Below are positions 19,787 to 29,352 of a DNA stretch of 64,000 nt, in pieces. A program made the position numbers and the translations under genes. The first letter of the stretch is position 1. Every line of letters starts with the position of its first letter. Under the pieces are notes generated by a model, which worked only from the letters and a program-made list of their open reading frames with translations, was not told the origin of the DNA and searched no databases. Source of the DNA: Pseudoscleropodium purum (lineage: Eukaryota; Streptophyta; Bryopsida; Hypnales; Brachytheciaceae); contig OZ017796.1 in NCBI GenBank assembly GCA_963969395.1, forward strand, positions 20,586,501 through 20,650,500, given 5' to 3'.

Positions 19787-22700
19787 TCATTGACCTTCAG
19801 TCGAAGAAGTAGCCACCGAATACTTTTTCACCCTTGATCCGTTCACACGAGTGTCAAGCCACTGGCCCTGCAAATTCGCAAGTTGCAAAGACCCATTTTG
19901 AAAAATTTGAATGACTCGGAAAGGTCCCATCCATCGGGTATGCAATTTTCCTGGAAACTCTTTGTGACGGTTGTCATAAACGAGCACCAGACCGCCTTCC
20001 TGGATTCCATGATCAACTGGAAGTTTCCGGTCATAATCTTTCTTGCGTTTGAATTGCACTTCCATGGTTCTCTCAAGAGCTGCAATCCGGGTTTCTTCTA
20101 GTTCTTCAATCGCGAGGAGTCGCGGAAGTATATCCATTCTGGTCTCCGCATTCCGGGCTGCCATGACACGGAATGTCTCCACTTCTAACTCCACCCCATG
20201 AACTGTGTTTTGACCAAAGACCAAAAAGTAGGGCGTTTTTCCGGTTGTGCTCTTCTCCACCGTATTGTACGCATGCACGGCCGAAGGTAGTTTCCGGTCC
20301 CAATCCGTCTTGTGAGCGGAAACCATCTTGTTCAAGATCTTCCCAATAATTCCGTTCGCCCGCTCGGTTAATCCATTCGCCTTTGGATTATAAGGAGTCG
20401 TCTTCCGGTGCTTGATAAGATATTTGGCAGTTAGGTCGGAGATGACGTCATTGAGGAAATGGGTTCCTCTATCACTGACCAACTCTAGTGGGTGGCCAAA
20501 TCGCATGAGGATTTCTTCAAACAAAAAGGACGCGGAAGTCTCGGCATCGTTTTTCCGGGTTGCTCTGGCCTCCACCCACTTGGTCGCGTAATCTGTGGCT
20601 AGGATTATGTACCTCTTCTTCCTAGCACTGACCGGAAAAATGGGTCCAATAAAGTCGATCCCCCATTTCTCAAACGGTGCTAAGGGAATTATGGGAGTGA
20701 GCGGCCAATGGTTCCGGAAAGATGGTGCTCCTGTCCGCTGACACTGATCGCAACTCCGAACAAAATTCCTCACATCCCTGTGTACATACGGCCACCAGTA
20801 TCCGGCGGATCGGATCCGGTTCACCGTAGTAACAAAGGCAAAATGTCCTCCGGAACTCCCGCAATGGAGTGCCCGGATGACTTTCTTCCGGTCCGAAGGT
20901 TCCAAACATCGCCTAAGGACGTCGTCCGCCCCTAACTTGAAAAGGACTCCCCTAATCATGGTATAAGGAGCCGCTTTTCTCTGAAAGATTTCTTTCTCCT
21001 CTAGACTCATCTGTTCCGGATATTTGGAATTCACTAAATAGCTAATGATATCCCGGAACTCCGAAACAGACTCGTTGCTTAGGTGAAAAACTTCTATCAA
21101 GGGAAAATCCGGTTTCTCCATTTCAACCGGAATCTCCAGAGAATCCGGAAACTCATCCGGAAACTCAGCGGAAATATCCGCCACGGATTCCTGTCCTCTT
21201 TGTCTCGAGAGGTAATCCGCGTTCGAGTTTGCTTTTCCGGGTTTCACTACGACCTCGTAATTAAACTCTTGTAAGAGCAAAATCCATCTAGCAATCCGAC
21301 CTGACAAATCCGGTTTGTTCACGAGGTATTTCAAGGAATCATGATCTGTGTGAAAAATTACCTTGTACCCTAGCAAATAATGTCGGAACTTCTTACAAGA
21401 ATACACGACCGCCAGAGCTTCTCGTTCTGTGGTGGTGTAATTTCGTTCCGCCAAACTCATTTGCCTGCTCGCATAGTAAATCGGATTCTCACGCTTCTCC
21501 GTGTCGAACTGCCAAAGAATGGATCCTAGACACCAACCGGATGCGTCGATGGTGACATGGAACTCTTTTGTCCAATCCGGAACGGAAAGGATCGGAGCTC
21601 TAGCAAGCTGAGTCTTCAGATCATCGAAGGCCTGCTGTCGCTTTCCGGTCCACACAAATTCCGTATCCTGTTTGAGTAGTTCCGTGAGAGGGATGGCCCT
21701 CTTGGCGTATCCGTCAATGAATCGACGGTAGTAGCCCACACACCCTAGAAACCCACGGATCTCCCTTACGCTCGTCGGAGGCAGCAAGGATAGAACCGCC
21801 CTCACCTTCTCCAAGTCCGCTTGTAATCCGGCTTGGCTCACCACGTGCCCCAGTAAAATTCCGGAACTCATTCCGAAAAAACACTTTCCGGGGTGTAATC
21901 TCAGATTGGTTTCTCGGCACCTTTGAAACGTCTTCCGCAAACATTCGAGATGAAGTTTCCGGTCGCTAAAAACTGCAAAGTCATCAATGAAGACCTCAAT
22001 GAAATGGCGGAGAAAATCCTTGAAAATGTCCATCATCAGCCGTTGGAAAGTTCCGGGTGCGTTGCACAGGCCAAACGGCATCCGGGTAAATGCGAAAGTT
22101 CCCCATTCTGTCGTGAACGTGGTCTTCAGCTGATCCCTCCGTCGGATGAACACTTGGTTGTAACCTGAAAATCCGTCCAAAAAGCTGTAACATTCGTGTC
22201 CGGCCACGTGGTCCAAAATGATGTCAGTAAATGGAAGGGGAAAGTAATCCTTCTTTGTGGCTGTGTTCAATTTCCGGAAATCTTGACACACCCGGATCTT
22301 AACTTTCCCATCCGTTCCCAACTTCTTGGGAACCACCACAATAGGGGAAACCCACTCGGAATTGTTCACCGGATAGATGAATCCAGTTTCCAATAACCGG
22401 TCGATTTCTTCCTTGACCATTAACGAGTACTTCGGGTTGAGTCGGTACTGTCGCTGACGGACCGGAATAGATCCTTCCGTCAAGTCAATGTGATGCTCTC
22501 CTAAGTGAGGGGGGATTCCCTTCAGATCAGACGGCTCCCATGCAAAAATATCGAGGTACTCCTGGAGAAGTTGAACGTAACCGGATTTATCCGTGCTTTG
22601 CATGAGCTTGCTCAAGTGAAAGCACTTGCCTGGTTCAACCTCCTCCTGCTCATAATCGATGGGCGAGACGATCGGTTTGATCTTTTCTTCGTGAACCTCT

Positions 22701-23905
22701 TCCGGAACGGAAACTAAATTCCCCCATTCCGGTCTCATCGTTTCCTCACTTACACCCGCGGGAAGGTTTCCATCCTGGATCTGTCGAGTGATCCACTCGG
22801 CTGTGAGCGGAACGCTTGACTCTCCTAAGGATCGATCTTCCAGCATGGTACTGCTAGGCTTCTCCGGATCATGCTCCAACACAGCATTAGAGAACCCAAA
22901 ACTTTTCTCAGTTTTGTGTTCGAATGGATCCACATAATAGCTTGGAATCGACTCTTCCGAATCCGTCCAATCTGATGTGTAACCATCCGAGTCGCTGGTT
23001 TCTCCTAAATGCTTTTCCGTGGACCAAGGTATCCGGATGGAAGGTTTCCCGACCACCAGTTCCTTGTTTCCCCAATCCACCAGTACTTGGGCAGAGTATA
23101 ACCAAGGTCTACCCAGTAACATAGGAAAAGGTCTTCCTTTGTGCACCCGGATGATGACATAGTTGAGCAGATAATCCGTTCCTCCAATCCGGGTTGGAAT
23201 TTGCGAAAGTTTGCCAACCGGATGTACTCGGGATTGATCCGCCATACGAAGGACTTGATCCGTCGCTTCGATCGTGGTGAATCCTAACTCAAATGCCGTG
23301 TCTTCCAACATCAAGTTGACTCCAGATCCGCCATCGATGGGAACCTTTGGAATCAGGCATCCTTCTATCTCCACACCGATCTCTGGAGCCCCGGAATCTT
23401 CCGGTTGGGAGAAGTTAACTGCCACCGCTGGGAGTTTCACCCTCTTCTTCCGTTTCCGTGTCCAGCTATCTCGGATCAGCTTCTGGTACATCACGTTGTC
23501 GTGCAGGAGCTGTCCAATCGTAACATTCGCCCGTTGATCTCGGATGTCCTGGATGATGTCATACTCATGAGTACGGATATCCGGATTGATAACCACTGGG
23601 GTGTTACTGAAACGAACCTGCTTCTTACTCGTCACCACATCCGGTCCAGAGATTTCCGTCCGAATCTCTGCACTGATGTCGATCGGAATCCGGTTCCGGT
23701 CCACCCCTTCCTCAAAGTGAACTTCCTCCGGTTCTGGACTCCGTCTCTGAAAAACAGGATCAGAATCACTACTCGATTTCTGCCTCCTCCTCTGCTTTTT
23801 CTTCTTTCCCCTTACAGCTCGTTCGGGTTGATTCCTGGTGGAACTGCGGGTCGATACCCGGTTTACCAAGCTCTCCGTCTCCGCCGGCAGTTCCACCTCG
23901 CATCG
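19787..23905 (-). CDS. pol: Gypsy Pol polyprotein (protease, RT, RNase H, integrase)
   Basis: Continuous from the codon after the gag stop (23905); the first GTG in frame is at 23896, giving about 1,370 residues. Basic N-terminus; protease with IDGGSGVNLM (Asp near residue 188); reverse transcriptase about 490-670 with LDGFSGYNQ, MPFGLCNAPGTFQ and catalytic FIDD (636-639; Phe in place of the usual Tyr); RNase H about 780-900 (TIDASGWCLG, TTEREALAV, HTDHDSL); integrase with HCGSSGGH...CDQC zinc site, D in GIDFIGP, D in VSDRGTHF and E in TERANG. The C-terminal GPFRVIQIFQNGSLQL block is typical of OTA elements; no chromodomain. No stop or frameshift, so probably functional. Expression requires read-through of, or reinitiation after, the UGA at 23906-23908. 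Confidence 0.93.
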   Translation of the reverse strand, partial: RCEVELPAETESLVNRVSTRSSTRNQPERAVRGKKKKQRRRQKSSSDSDPVFQRRSPEPEEVHFEEGVDRNRIPIDISAEIRTEISGPDVVTSKKQVRFSNTPVVINPDIRTHEYDIIQDIRDQRANVTIGQLLHDNVMYQKLIRDSWTRKRKKRVKLPAVAVNFSQPEDSGAPEIGVEIEGCLIPKVPIDGGSGVNLMLEDTAFELGFTTIEATDQVLRMADQSRVHPVGKLSQIPTRIGGTDYLLNYVIIRVHKGRPFPMLLGRPWLYSAQVLVDWGNKELVVGKPSIRIPWSTEKHLGETSDSDGYTSDWTDSEESIPSYYVDPFEHKTEKSFGFSNAVLEHDPEKPSSTMLEDRSLGESSVPLTAEWITRQIQDGNLPAGVSEETMRPEWGNLVSVPEEVHEEKIKPIVSPIDYEQEEVEPGKCFHLSKLMQSTDKSGYVQLLQEYLDIFAWEPSDLKGIPPHLGEHHIDLTEGSIPVRQRQYRLNPKYSLMVKEEIDRLLETGFIYPVNNSEWVSPIVVVPKKLGTDGKVKIRVCQDFRKLNTATKKDYFPLPFTDIILDHVAGHECYSFLDGFSGYNQVFIRRRDQLKTTFTTEWGTFAFTRMPFGLCNAPGTFQRLMMDIFKDFLRHFIEVFIDDFAVFSDRKLHLECLRKTFQRCRETNLRLHPGKCFFGMSSGILLGHVVSQAGLQADLEKVRAVLSLLPPTSVREIRGFLGCVGYYRRFIDGYAKRAIPLTELLKQDTEFVWTGKRQQAFDDLKTQLARAPILSVPDWTKEFHVTIDASGWCLGSILWQFDTEKRENPIYYASRQMSLAERNYTTTEREALAVVYSCKKFRHYLLGYKVIFHTDHDSLKYLVNKPDLSGRIARWILLLQEFNYEVVVKPGKANSNADYLSRQRGQESVADISAEFPDEFPDSLEIPVEMEKPDFPLIEVFHLSNESVSEFRDIISYLVNSKYPEQMSLEEKEIFQRKAAPYTMIRGVLFKLGADDVLRRCLEPSDRKKVIRALHCGSSGGHFAFVTTVNRIRSAGYWWPYVHRDVRNFVRSCDQCQRTGAPSFRNHWPLTPIIPLAPFEKWGIDFIGPIFPVSARKKRYIILATDYATKWVEARATRKNDAETSASFLFEEILMRFGHPLELVSDRGTHFLNDVISDLTAKYLIKHRKTTPYNPKANGLTERANGIIGKILNKMVSAHKTDWDRKLPSAVHAYNTVEKSTTGKTPYFLVFGQNTVHGVELEVETFRVMAARNAETRMDILPRLLAIEELEETRIAALERTMEVQFKRKKDYDRKLPVDHGIQEGGLVLVYDNRHKEFPGKLHTRWMGPFRVIQIFQNGSLQLANLQGQWLDTRVNGSRVKKYSVATSSTEGQ

Positions 23906-25516
23906 TCACTTGTCCGGATTCTCCGTTCCGGCTGAGTGGCCATAGTTGAGCGCGGTCTGCTCCCTTGGAAGAATTTGAACTTGTTTGTAAACCGGTCTTG
24001 GCTGTATGGGCTTCGAACACTGCTCCTCCTGATGCCCATACTCTTGGTAATTCTGGCACGGAAGAGTACGAGGAGCACCCTGCCCTGGTCCCCTGTTAGG
24101 ACACGAGTTGGCATAATGTCCCGGTTCTCCACAGCCATAACAAATCACCACTTGTCTATCCGGGTAACCAAGGGCTCGCACGGGCTGCTGCATTACCAAC
24201 CCCTGACTCGGTCCCGGTAAAAAGTTCCGGTTCAACATGTTGGACCGGGAAGGAATCGTGATCCCTTTTCCTCTACCATAGGTCGGCTGCACTTGGTAGA
24301 TCTCCTCCTCTTCCTCGTTTGCTACGGTGTAGTAGATCTCTTCTTCCGGATACACATAGTGAACTTGCTTCTGGGCAGCTCGCTGGCATTCACTTGGATA
24401 GTGACCCGGTTCTCCACATCTTCCGCACCAGACATTGGATCGAGAAGTCGGAACGATCCGTCTCGGTTTCCGGTTCTCAGCCATGTTGACCTTGATAGCC
24501 TCCAAAGACTCTTGGATGCTCTTCATCATCTTCTTGGAATCCGTATCTTCCATCTTCACTTTCACAACCCGTTTCTCTCTCTGACCTTTCGACTTGTGCG
24601 AACGTCGGGGAGGTGAAACACTCTGTTCCTCATCTGAGCTCGATGAATCCGGATCGGAAACTTCCGTTCCAGAACTCTCGGAACTGCTGTCCGAATCGGA
24701 AACCTTCTTACGATGCTTCAACTTCCGGTCTCCTTTCTTGTTCTTCCCCTTTTCTTGCTTCTCGCTCCTTCTCAAGGACTTCCGGAGTGACTGAGCGGAA
24801 TTCTCGTAATTAGCCGCAGCATCCATGGCGTCTCTAAGTGTCCTAGGCCGCGTCTGACGAATCAGAAATCCCATAGACTCGGGTAATCCGGCAACATACC
24901 ACTCCACCTGCAGACTAGGAGCGATCTCCGTGGTCAGCTTCTGGATCAGCGCCTTCACCCTCTGGCCATACTTCCGCACGGATTCGGATGATTTCATCGT
25001 TAGTGTACTGAGCCGTCCCAAGGCTCTGGCTTCTCCTCCTACCTCCCGGAAAGCTTGCAGGAAATCCGTTCTCAACTGATCCCAGTTATTCCGGATTGGA
25101 TCGGAAATATCCTGGTACCATTTAAGAGCTTCTCCCTTGAGCAATCCTTGGAAAATTCTTCGCTGGGCCGCCTCATTTTCCTGGTTGGCGAGTGCAGTAG
25201 ATTCAAACTCGCACAGCCAGTCATCCGCATCTTGGCTTCCATCACCCTTAAAACGCTTGTATCTCAATCGAGTCATGACGTCTTCGTCCTCGAGGAACGG
25301 ATCTTCTCTGTCCGGTTCCGGGTCTAGATCGGAAACTGAAGGCGTATGACCAGATCTCGGATTCTCGCTTTCTCCTGCGGATGCAGACACGAAAATCGGA
25401 CGGTTAACCGGATCTTGCAGATCCGGTTCACTCTGATCCGGTTCAGGCGATTCTTCCGATCGTTCTCTTCTTCTCAATCGCTCGGACGTTCTCGTATTCC
25501 TTATTCCGCTTCTCAT
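23906..25516 (-). CDS. gag: Gypsy Gag
   Basis: 536 residues. Charged N-terminus, retro-gag domain about 85-215 (YKRFKGDGSQDADDWLCEFE, then the WDQLRTDFLQAF region), a Ser/Lys-rich linker, and two good CCHC knuckles (CGRCGEPGHYPSEC and CYGCGEPGHYANSC) plus a third degenerate one (CQNYQEYGHQEEQC). Gag forms the particle and binds the RNA. The stop codon TGA (23906-23908) is followed by C and by an open pol frame in the same register, so a Gag-Pol fusion by stop-codon read-through is likely. ATG at 25516 lies about 115 nt from the primer site. Confidence 0.92.
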   Translation of the reverse strand: MRSGIRNTRTSERLRRRERSEESPEPDQSEPDLQDPVNRPIFVSASAGESENPRSGHTPSVSDLDPEPDREDPFLEDEDVMTRLRYKRFKGDGSQDADDWLCEFESTALANQENEAAQRRIFQGLLKGEALKWYQDISDPIRNNWDQLRTDFLQAFREVGGEARALGRLSTLTMKSSESVRKYGQRVKALIQKLTTEIAPSLQVEWYVAGLPESMGFLIRQTRPRTLRDAMDAAANYENSAQSLRKSLRRSEKQEKGKNKKGDRKLKHRKKVSDSDSSSESSGTEVSDPDSSSSDEEQSVSPPRRSHKSKGQREKRVVKVKMEDTDSKKMMKSIQESLEAIKVNMAENRKPRRIVPTSRSNVWCGRCGEPGHYPSECQRAAQKQVHYVYPEEEIYYTVANEEEEEIYQVQPTYGRGKGITIPSRSNMLNRNFLPGPSQGLVMQQPVRALGYPDRQVVICYGCGEPGHYANSCPNRGPGQGAPRTLPCQNYQEYGHQEEQCSKPIQPRPVYKQVQILPREQTALNYGHSAGTENPDK

Positions 25517-25632
25517 GAGTTAGTTTCCAGATTCAGCCGGAAAACAAAACCCAATCCGAGAAATGAAAACACGGAAAAGACGAACTACTGACTCAGCTTC
25601 TTCTGTACCGCAATAAAGCCGATAGCTTTAGA

Positions 25633-25651
25633 ATCCCCGGCAGCGGCGCCA
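25633..25651 (-). other. Gypsy primer-binding site (tRNA-Asp type)
   Basis: Minus strand TGGCGCCGCTGCCGGGGAT, 11 nt inside the 5' LTR. It matches the complement of the 3' end of plant tRNA-Asp at all but one position and is the class of site used by Athila/Tat elements. Confidence 0.8.
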
Positions 25652-26684
25652 GATTTTTGTCATGTCGCAGCACAGGGCAGGTCAATTCCCCATTATACTC
25701 ACAAAAATCGCTCTAGAGTATAACTAAGTGACTCTAAAGATCGAACCCACGAGATCCTGTGAAGTATCTAGCTCTATTAAGCAGTTAAGCTCAGTCAGTA
25801 TCCCAATCTTACTTTCCGGTCCTAGATCTAGAACCAGAAATACCACCACACCGGATAACTATAGACCGGATTTCTCCGTGCTTCCGGTCCTACTAACTAT
25901 CCGGTTCGTACAAATACCGAAATCCCAGGATCTCACAACTTCCGATCCTGGAAATCTGTCCTGACCAATCCGGTCGGGATGGTCATCCTGTACCCGTAAT
26001 CCTATCCGGTTTGGTTTTGCCTCTGTTTCACCATCAGAGGGGTCGCCGCTTAATTTTGAGAGTGGTAGGCCCACCACTCCTTCCGTGACTTATAGTGGCT
26101 GAAGACCCACTGTCCTACCTTCTAGACTCCTAAGCTAATCCGGATCCGGTTTGGTCCTTCACAACAACCCAGATAGCAATCCGGGTCGTAGGTCACACAA
26201 AGACCCACACTCGACCCTCTCGTACTACAACGACCTTGATGCTACTTCCGATCCGTGCGAAGACAGGTGGTTACAAGTGCACCCGTCCGTTCCAACATCA
26301 ACTAAAGTTCTTCCGTTACCCCTACGGGTGGTGAGACCTCACAGGAGATCGGACACTCGACCGGATTTCCCACCCGGGAGTTCTAGCGCAGCTAAGGAAT
26401 CCCTCCCTACCCGCCTAGCCTAACAACGGCTTTCTCACCCGGAATCTCAAACTCTAGATGTGCTGAGGAACTAAGTTCACTCCCAACTCTTCGGTACCTA
26501 CTCACATGCACCTTGGATCGGAAAATAAACACCAAGGGGAGAAATCACTTACAAACTCACTCGTACTATCCTAACTCCACATTATACAATCCTATCGCGC
26601 TGGAGAGAGATACACAACGAAGAGAATGGAAAGGTACAAGAAGTTTGCAAAATGAACAACTCCCAATTCCCATCTCAGGAACCG

Positions 26685-26693
26685 ATTTATATA
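26685..26693 (-). promoter_or_regulatory. TATA box 2 of the 5' LTR
   Basis: TATATAAAT on the minus strand, downstream of the LTR ORF and about 1 kb before the LTR end. Likely start region of the gag-pol transcript. Confidence 0.55.
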
Positions 26694-26844
26694 CAAAGGG
26701 TCAAAACCCTAAAAGCACAAAAAGGAGCGGAAAACCCGTGGGGGTCCGCCGCCACCTAAATCTAACTTCCGGTCTAACCTAATACTATTGAGCCGGATCC
26801 GGATCCGGATCCGCTCCTACTCCTAACTGAAATTAAAATCCTAT

Positions 26845-28509
26845 CTACCCTACAACTCTAGATCCTATCGTCGGGCTTCCGACCTCCGGGGTTAGCTCCT
26901 CGAAGACTTCGCTCAAATTTCGGACCCGTTCCCCCTCCTCAAGATTCGGTCCGGGTGGAGACTCCAAGTCGATGGTAATATCCGGTCTCGAGCCCGGAGT
27001 CCCAGTCCGTGCAGACTTCTTGGACTCAGGAGTCCAATCCTTCCTGTCCTTTGCCATAGTTGCATCCGGAAAGAGGTCCGGTAGAGAGATGTCCGAAAGG
27101 TGAATACCTTTGTCGCACGTCGCTCCCGTCAGCTTCCGGCTGCTCTCCTCGATCCGGTCCGCAGCCTTCCGCCCCTCCACCATTGCCGTCTCCACCTGCT
27201 CGGCGAAGTCCGCGAGAATCCGGACCATCCGGGAACCGGATAGTTTCTTCTCTTCGTGGATCTTCTCGTCGAAGAGCTTCGCCTTGGCCGCTGCCGTTCC
27301 GGTCTCTCCCAGGACCGCCTTGATCTGCTCGGCCACCTTCCGAGTCTCCTCCGCCATCTCCCGAGCGGCAGTCACGTCTTCCTGATAGGCGAAAAGTGTT
27401 GCCTTCAGTTTATCTACCTCCTCCTGCAACCGGCGGATCTCGGCTTCCTGCTTCCGGGTCTCTTCCGGATTCGTGATGCAGTGCGCCACTTGTTCCGCCA
27501 AGTTGCTGTCCGGTGCAGCACCCACCAACTTGCCGATTGCCGCAAGCGTCCTGTGCTTGACCTCCCAATCCGCCCTGATGTTGCAGAGGACGTTGATCAG
27601 ACCGTTGAACGGATCTTGCATATCCGGATCTCCCCCGGAATTGGTCTTCTCGGCTTCCGGTTTCTCTTCCGGGGCCGGTTTGTCTTGACCGGGAGGCGTC
27701 CCGCGCTTGTGTGGAGGCGTCAGCTTCTGTCGCTTGATCGGCGGCATCAACTCCTCCTCTTCCTCGCTGGACTCCCGGTCTGACTCGGAATCGGATTCCG
27801 CTTCGTCATCCGTCTCCGACTCCCCATACTTCAGCAGCACTTCCTGCGTCTTCCACGCCTTCTCCTCTATGTTGGTGAGGACTTGGTTCTCCCGATAGAG
27901 GTGGAAGAGGTAAGGGCACACTGGAGTGGCCCTTTTCTTCCCAACCCTACTAACAAGCTGGGCCACGAGATCGGAAATGATCCGTGCCCAGTCCACTTTC
28001 CGGGTACCACTGAGGGCACCGAAAATGGTGTTGCCTAGGGTGATCGTCACCCTGGTCGGCTTTTCCGGGTGAAGAACCGGAACCAGGAATTGCAGGAGCC
28101 GACGGTGTCGGTCGTCCAAGCAATCCTCGACCGCGTATCCGTCCTTCGGGTTGACGGCTCCCTTGAACTTCCCTCGGACAAACTCATCCTTCCGGCTCGC
28201 CATTCCCAAACCTCCTGCCCGGAAACCGTAAACCGCTCTCCACATCCCCTCGTTCCAGCTGACGGGAGCTCCCCTCACGGTGTTGTCAAACTGGTTGGAC
28301 AGCTTTCCGAGGAGCTCCTTGACCATTCTCTCCTCCCTAAAACCCCAAGGTTTCTCGGCAAACCCTACGCAACCCATGGATCTGAGATCATCCATGAGTT
28401 CAGCCTTTTCCGGCTCTGTGGAGGGAATAACCGGAATGACTTTCCGGAGCTTCACCTCGCCTCCAGAGGGACTCGCTTGCCTCGACCTACGTAGCTGAGG
28501 CATTCCCAC
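26845..28509 (-). CDS. LTR-borne 554-aa protein, copy in the 5' LTR
   Basis: Intact, same protein as 17629-19293. In this LTR it lies between two TATA boxes and upstream of the likely start of the gag-pol RNA, so it would be made from its own transcript, in the same direction as gag-pol. Confidence 0.8.
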   Translation of the reverse strand: MGMPQLRRSRQASPSGGEVKLRKVIPVIPSTEPEKAELMDDLRSMGCVGFAEKPWGFREERMVKELLGKLSNQFDNTVRGAPVSWNEGMWRAVYGFRAGGLGMASRKDEFVRGKFKGAVNPKDGYAVEDCLDDRHRRLLQFLVPVLHPEKPTRVTITLGNTIFGALSGTRKVDWARIISDLVAQLVSRVGKKRATPVCPYLFHLYRENQVLTNIEEKAWKTQEVLLKYGESETDDEAESDSESDRESSEEEEELMPPIKRQKLTPPHKRGTPPGQDKPAPEEKPEAEKTNSGGDPDMQDPFNGLINVLCNIRADWEVKHRTLAAIGKLVGAAPDSNLAEQVAHCITNPEETRKQEAEIRRLQEEVDKLKATLFAYQEDVTAAREMAEETRKVAEQIKAVLGETGTAAAKAKLFDEKIHEEKKLSGSRMVRILADFAEQVETAMVEGRKAADRIEESSRKLTGATCDKGIHLSDISLPDLFPDATMAKDRKDWTPESKKSARTGTPGSRPDITIDLESPPGPNLEEGERVRNLSEVFEELTPEVGSPTIGSRVVG

Positions 28510-28684
28510 TCACATCTACCTCACTCTCTCCTAGCCGCACGTCCCGTTCCTCACTTCCTCTCTCCGATCTCAACCGGAAGCAGAACAGACAAAACACAAA
28601 CGCTCAGACGCACAAACGACAAAAACTCAACCGCGCACGCTCAAGGTCGAGTTTCTAAAAGGGGGTGCAACAGTGAAAGCTCCT

Positions 28685-28693
28685 CCTTTTATA
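28685..28693 (-). promoter_or_regulatory. TATA box 1 of the 5' LTR
   Basis: TATAAAAGG on the minus strand, about 180 nt upstream of the ATG of the LTR ORF. Confidence 0.6.
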
Positions 28694-29352
28694 GTTCCTG
28701 GACCATTTCCGGTTTGTCATCATGAATCCGGTTTACCATCATAATCCGGTTCATCATCATCATCCGGTCCTAGACCTAATCCGTGTTGCATTCCGTTTCC
28801 GTCGTTACTTACTCCTGACCGGATTAGATCCAAGAAGCCCACTACTTCACGTTCCGTGCTAATTCTGAGTTTTCCTTCCCCACCTAATTGGATCCGGTTA
28901 GCTAATGACTAGTTGCCGTTCCTATTTGGGTGTATACTAAGAAAATCAAAATTCTAAGCTGCGACAGACCCCTTTGATGGTGAAACAAAGGCAAAACCAA
29001 ACCGGATAGGATTACGGGTACAAGATGACCATCCGGACCGAATTGGTCAGGACGGATTTCTAGGATCGGAAGTTGTGAGATCCTGGGATTTGGGTATTTG
29101 TATGGACCGGATAGTAAGTAGGACCGGAAGAAGGAGTAATCCGGTCTATAGTTATCCGGTGTGGTGGTATTTCTGGTTCTAGATCTAGGACCGGAAAGTA
29201 AGATTGGGATACTGACTTAGCTTAACTGCTTAATAGAGCTAGATACTTCACAGGATCTCGTGGGTTCGATCTTTAGAGTCACTTAGTTATACTCTAGAGC
29301 GATTTTTGTGAGTATAATGGGGAATTGACCTGCCCTGTGCTGCGACAGCCCT

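Larger units (their letters stand above)
16447..28966 (-). mobile_element. Complete Ty3/gypsy retrotransposon with 3.3-kb coding LTRs
   Basis: 12,520 bp: LTRs of 3,304 bp at 25663-28966 (5') and 16447-19750 (3'), and an internal region 19751-25662 with gag and pol on the minus strand. The duplication GACCC (16442-16446, 28967-28971) is perfect. I see only about three differences between the LTRs (for example near 16957 versus 26171), so insertion is very recent. Protein order protease-RT-RNase H-integrase, absence of a chromodomain and a tRNA-Asp-like primer site place it near the Athila/Tat (OTA) branch. It is inserted in S2, a solo LTR of the same family. Confidence 0.95.
25663..28966 (-). 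repeat. Gypsy 5' LTR
   Basis: Transcription-sense order on the minus strand: TATA 1 (28685-28693), 554-codon ORF (28509-26845), TATA 2 (26685-26693), then about 1 kb to the LTR end. The sequence is unusually dense in CCGGA/TCCGG words, also within codons. Confidence 0.95.
13536..29347 (+). mobile_element. Solo LTR S2, split by a complete element of its own family
   Basis: Starts TGTCGCAG at 13536, ends CTGCGACA at 29347, with a perfect 5-bp duplication GCCCT (13531-13535, 29348-29352). Its own sequence is 13536-16446 and 28972-29347 (3,287 bp); between these lies the gypsy element 16447-28966 with its duplication GACCC. TATA boxes at 13791-13798 and 15791-15799. It interrupts the RING-type ORF of the outer hAT element. 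Confidence 0.92.

Noticed and set aside
19787..23905. Envelope-like gene or chromodomain in the gypsy element
   Set aside because: The region after the integrase ends with the OTA-type GPFRVI...NGSLQL block and no further ORF before the polypurine tract; no chromodomain motif.
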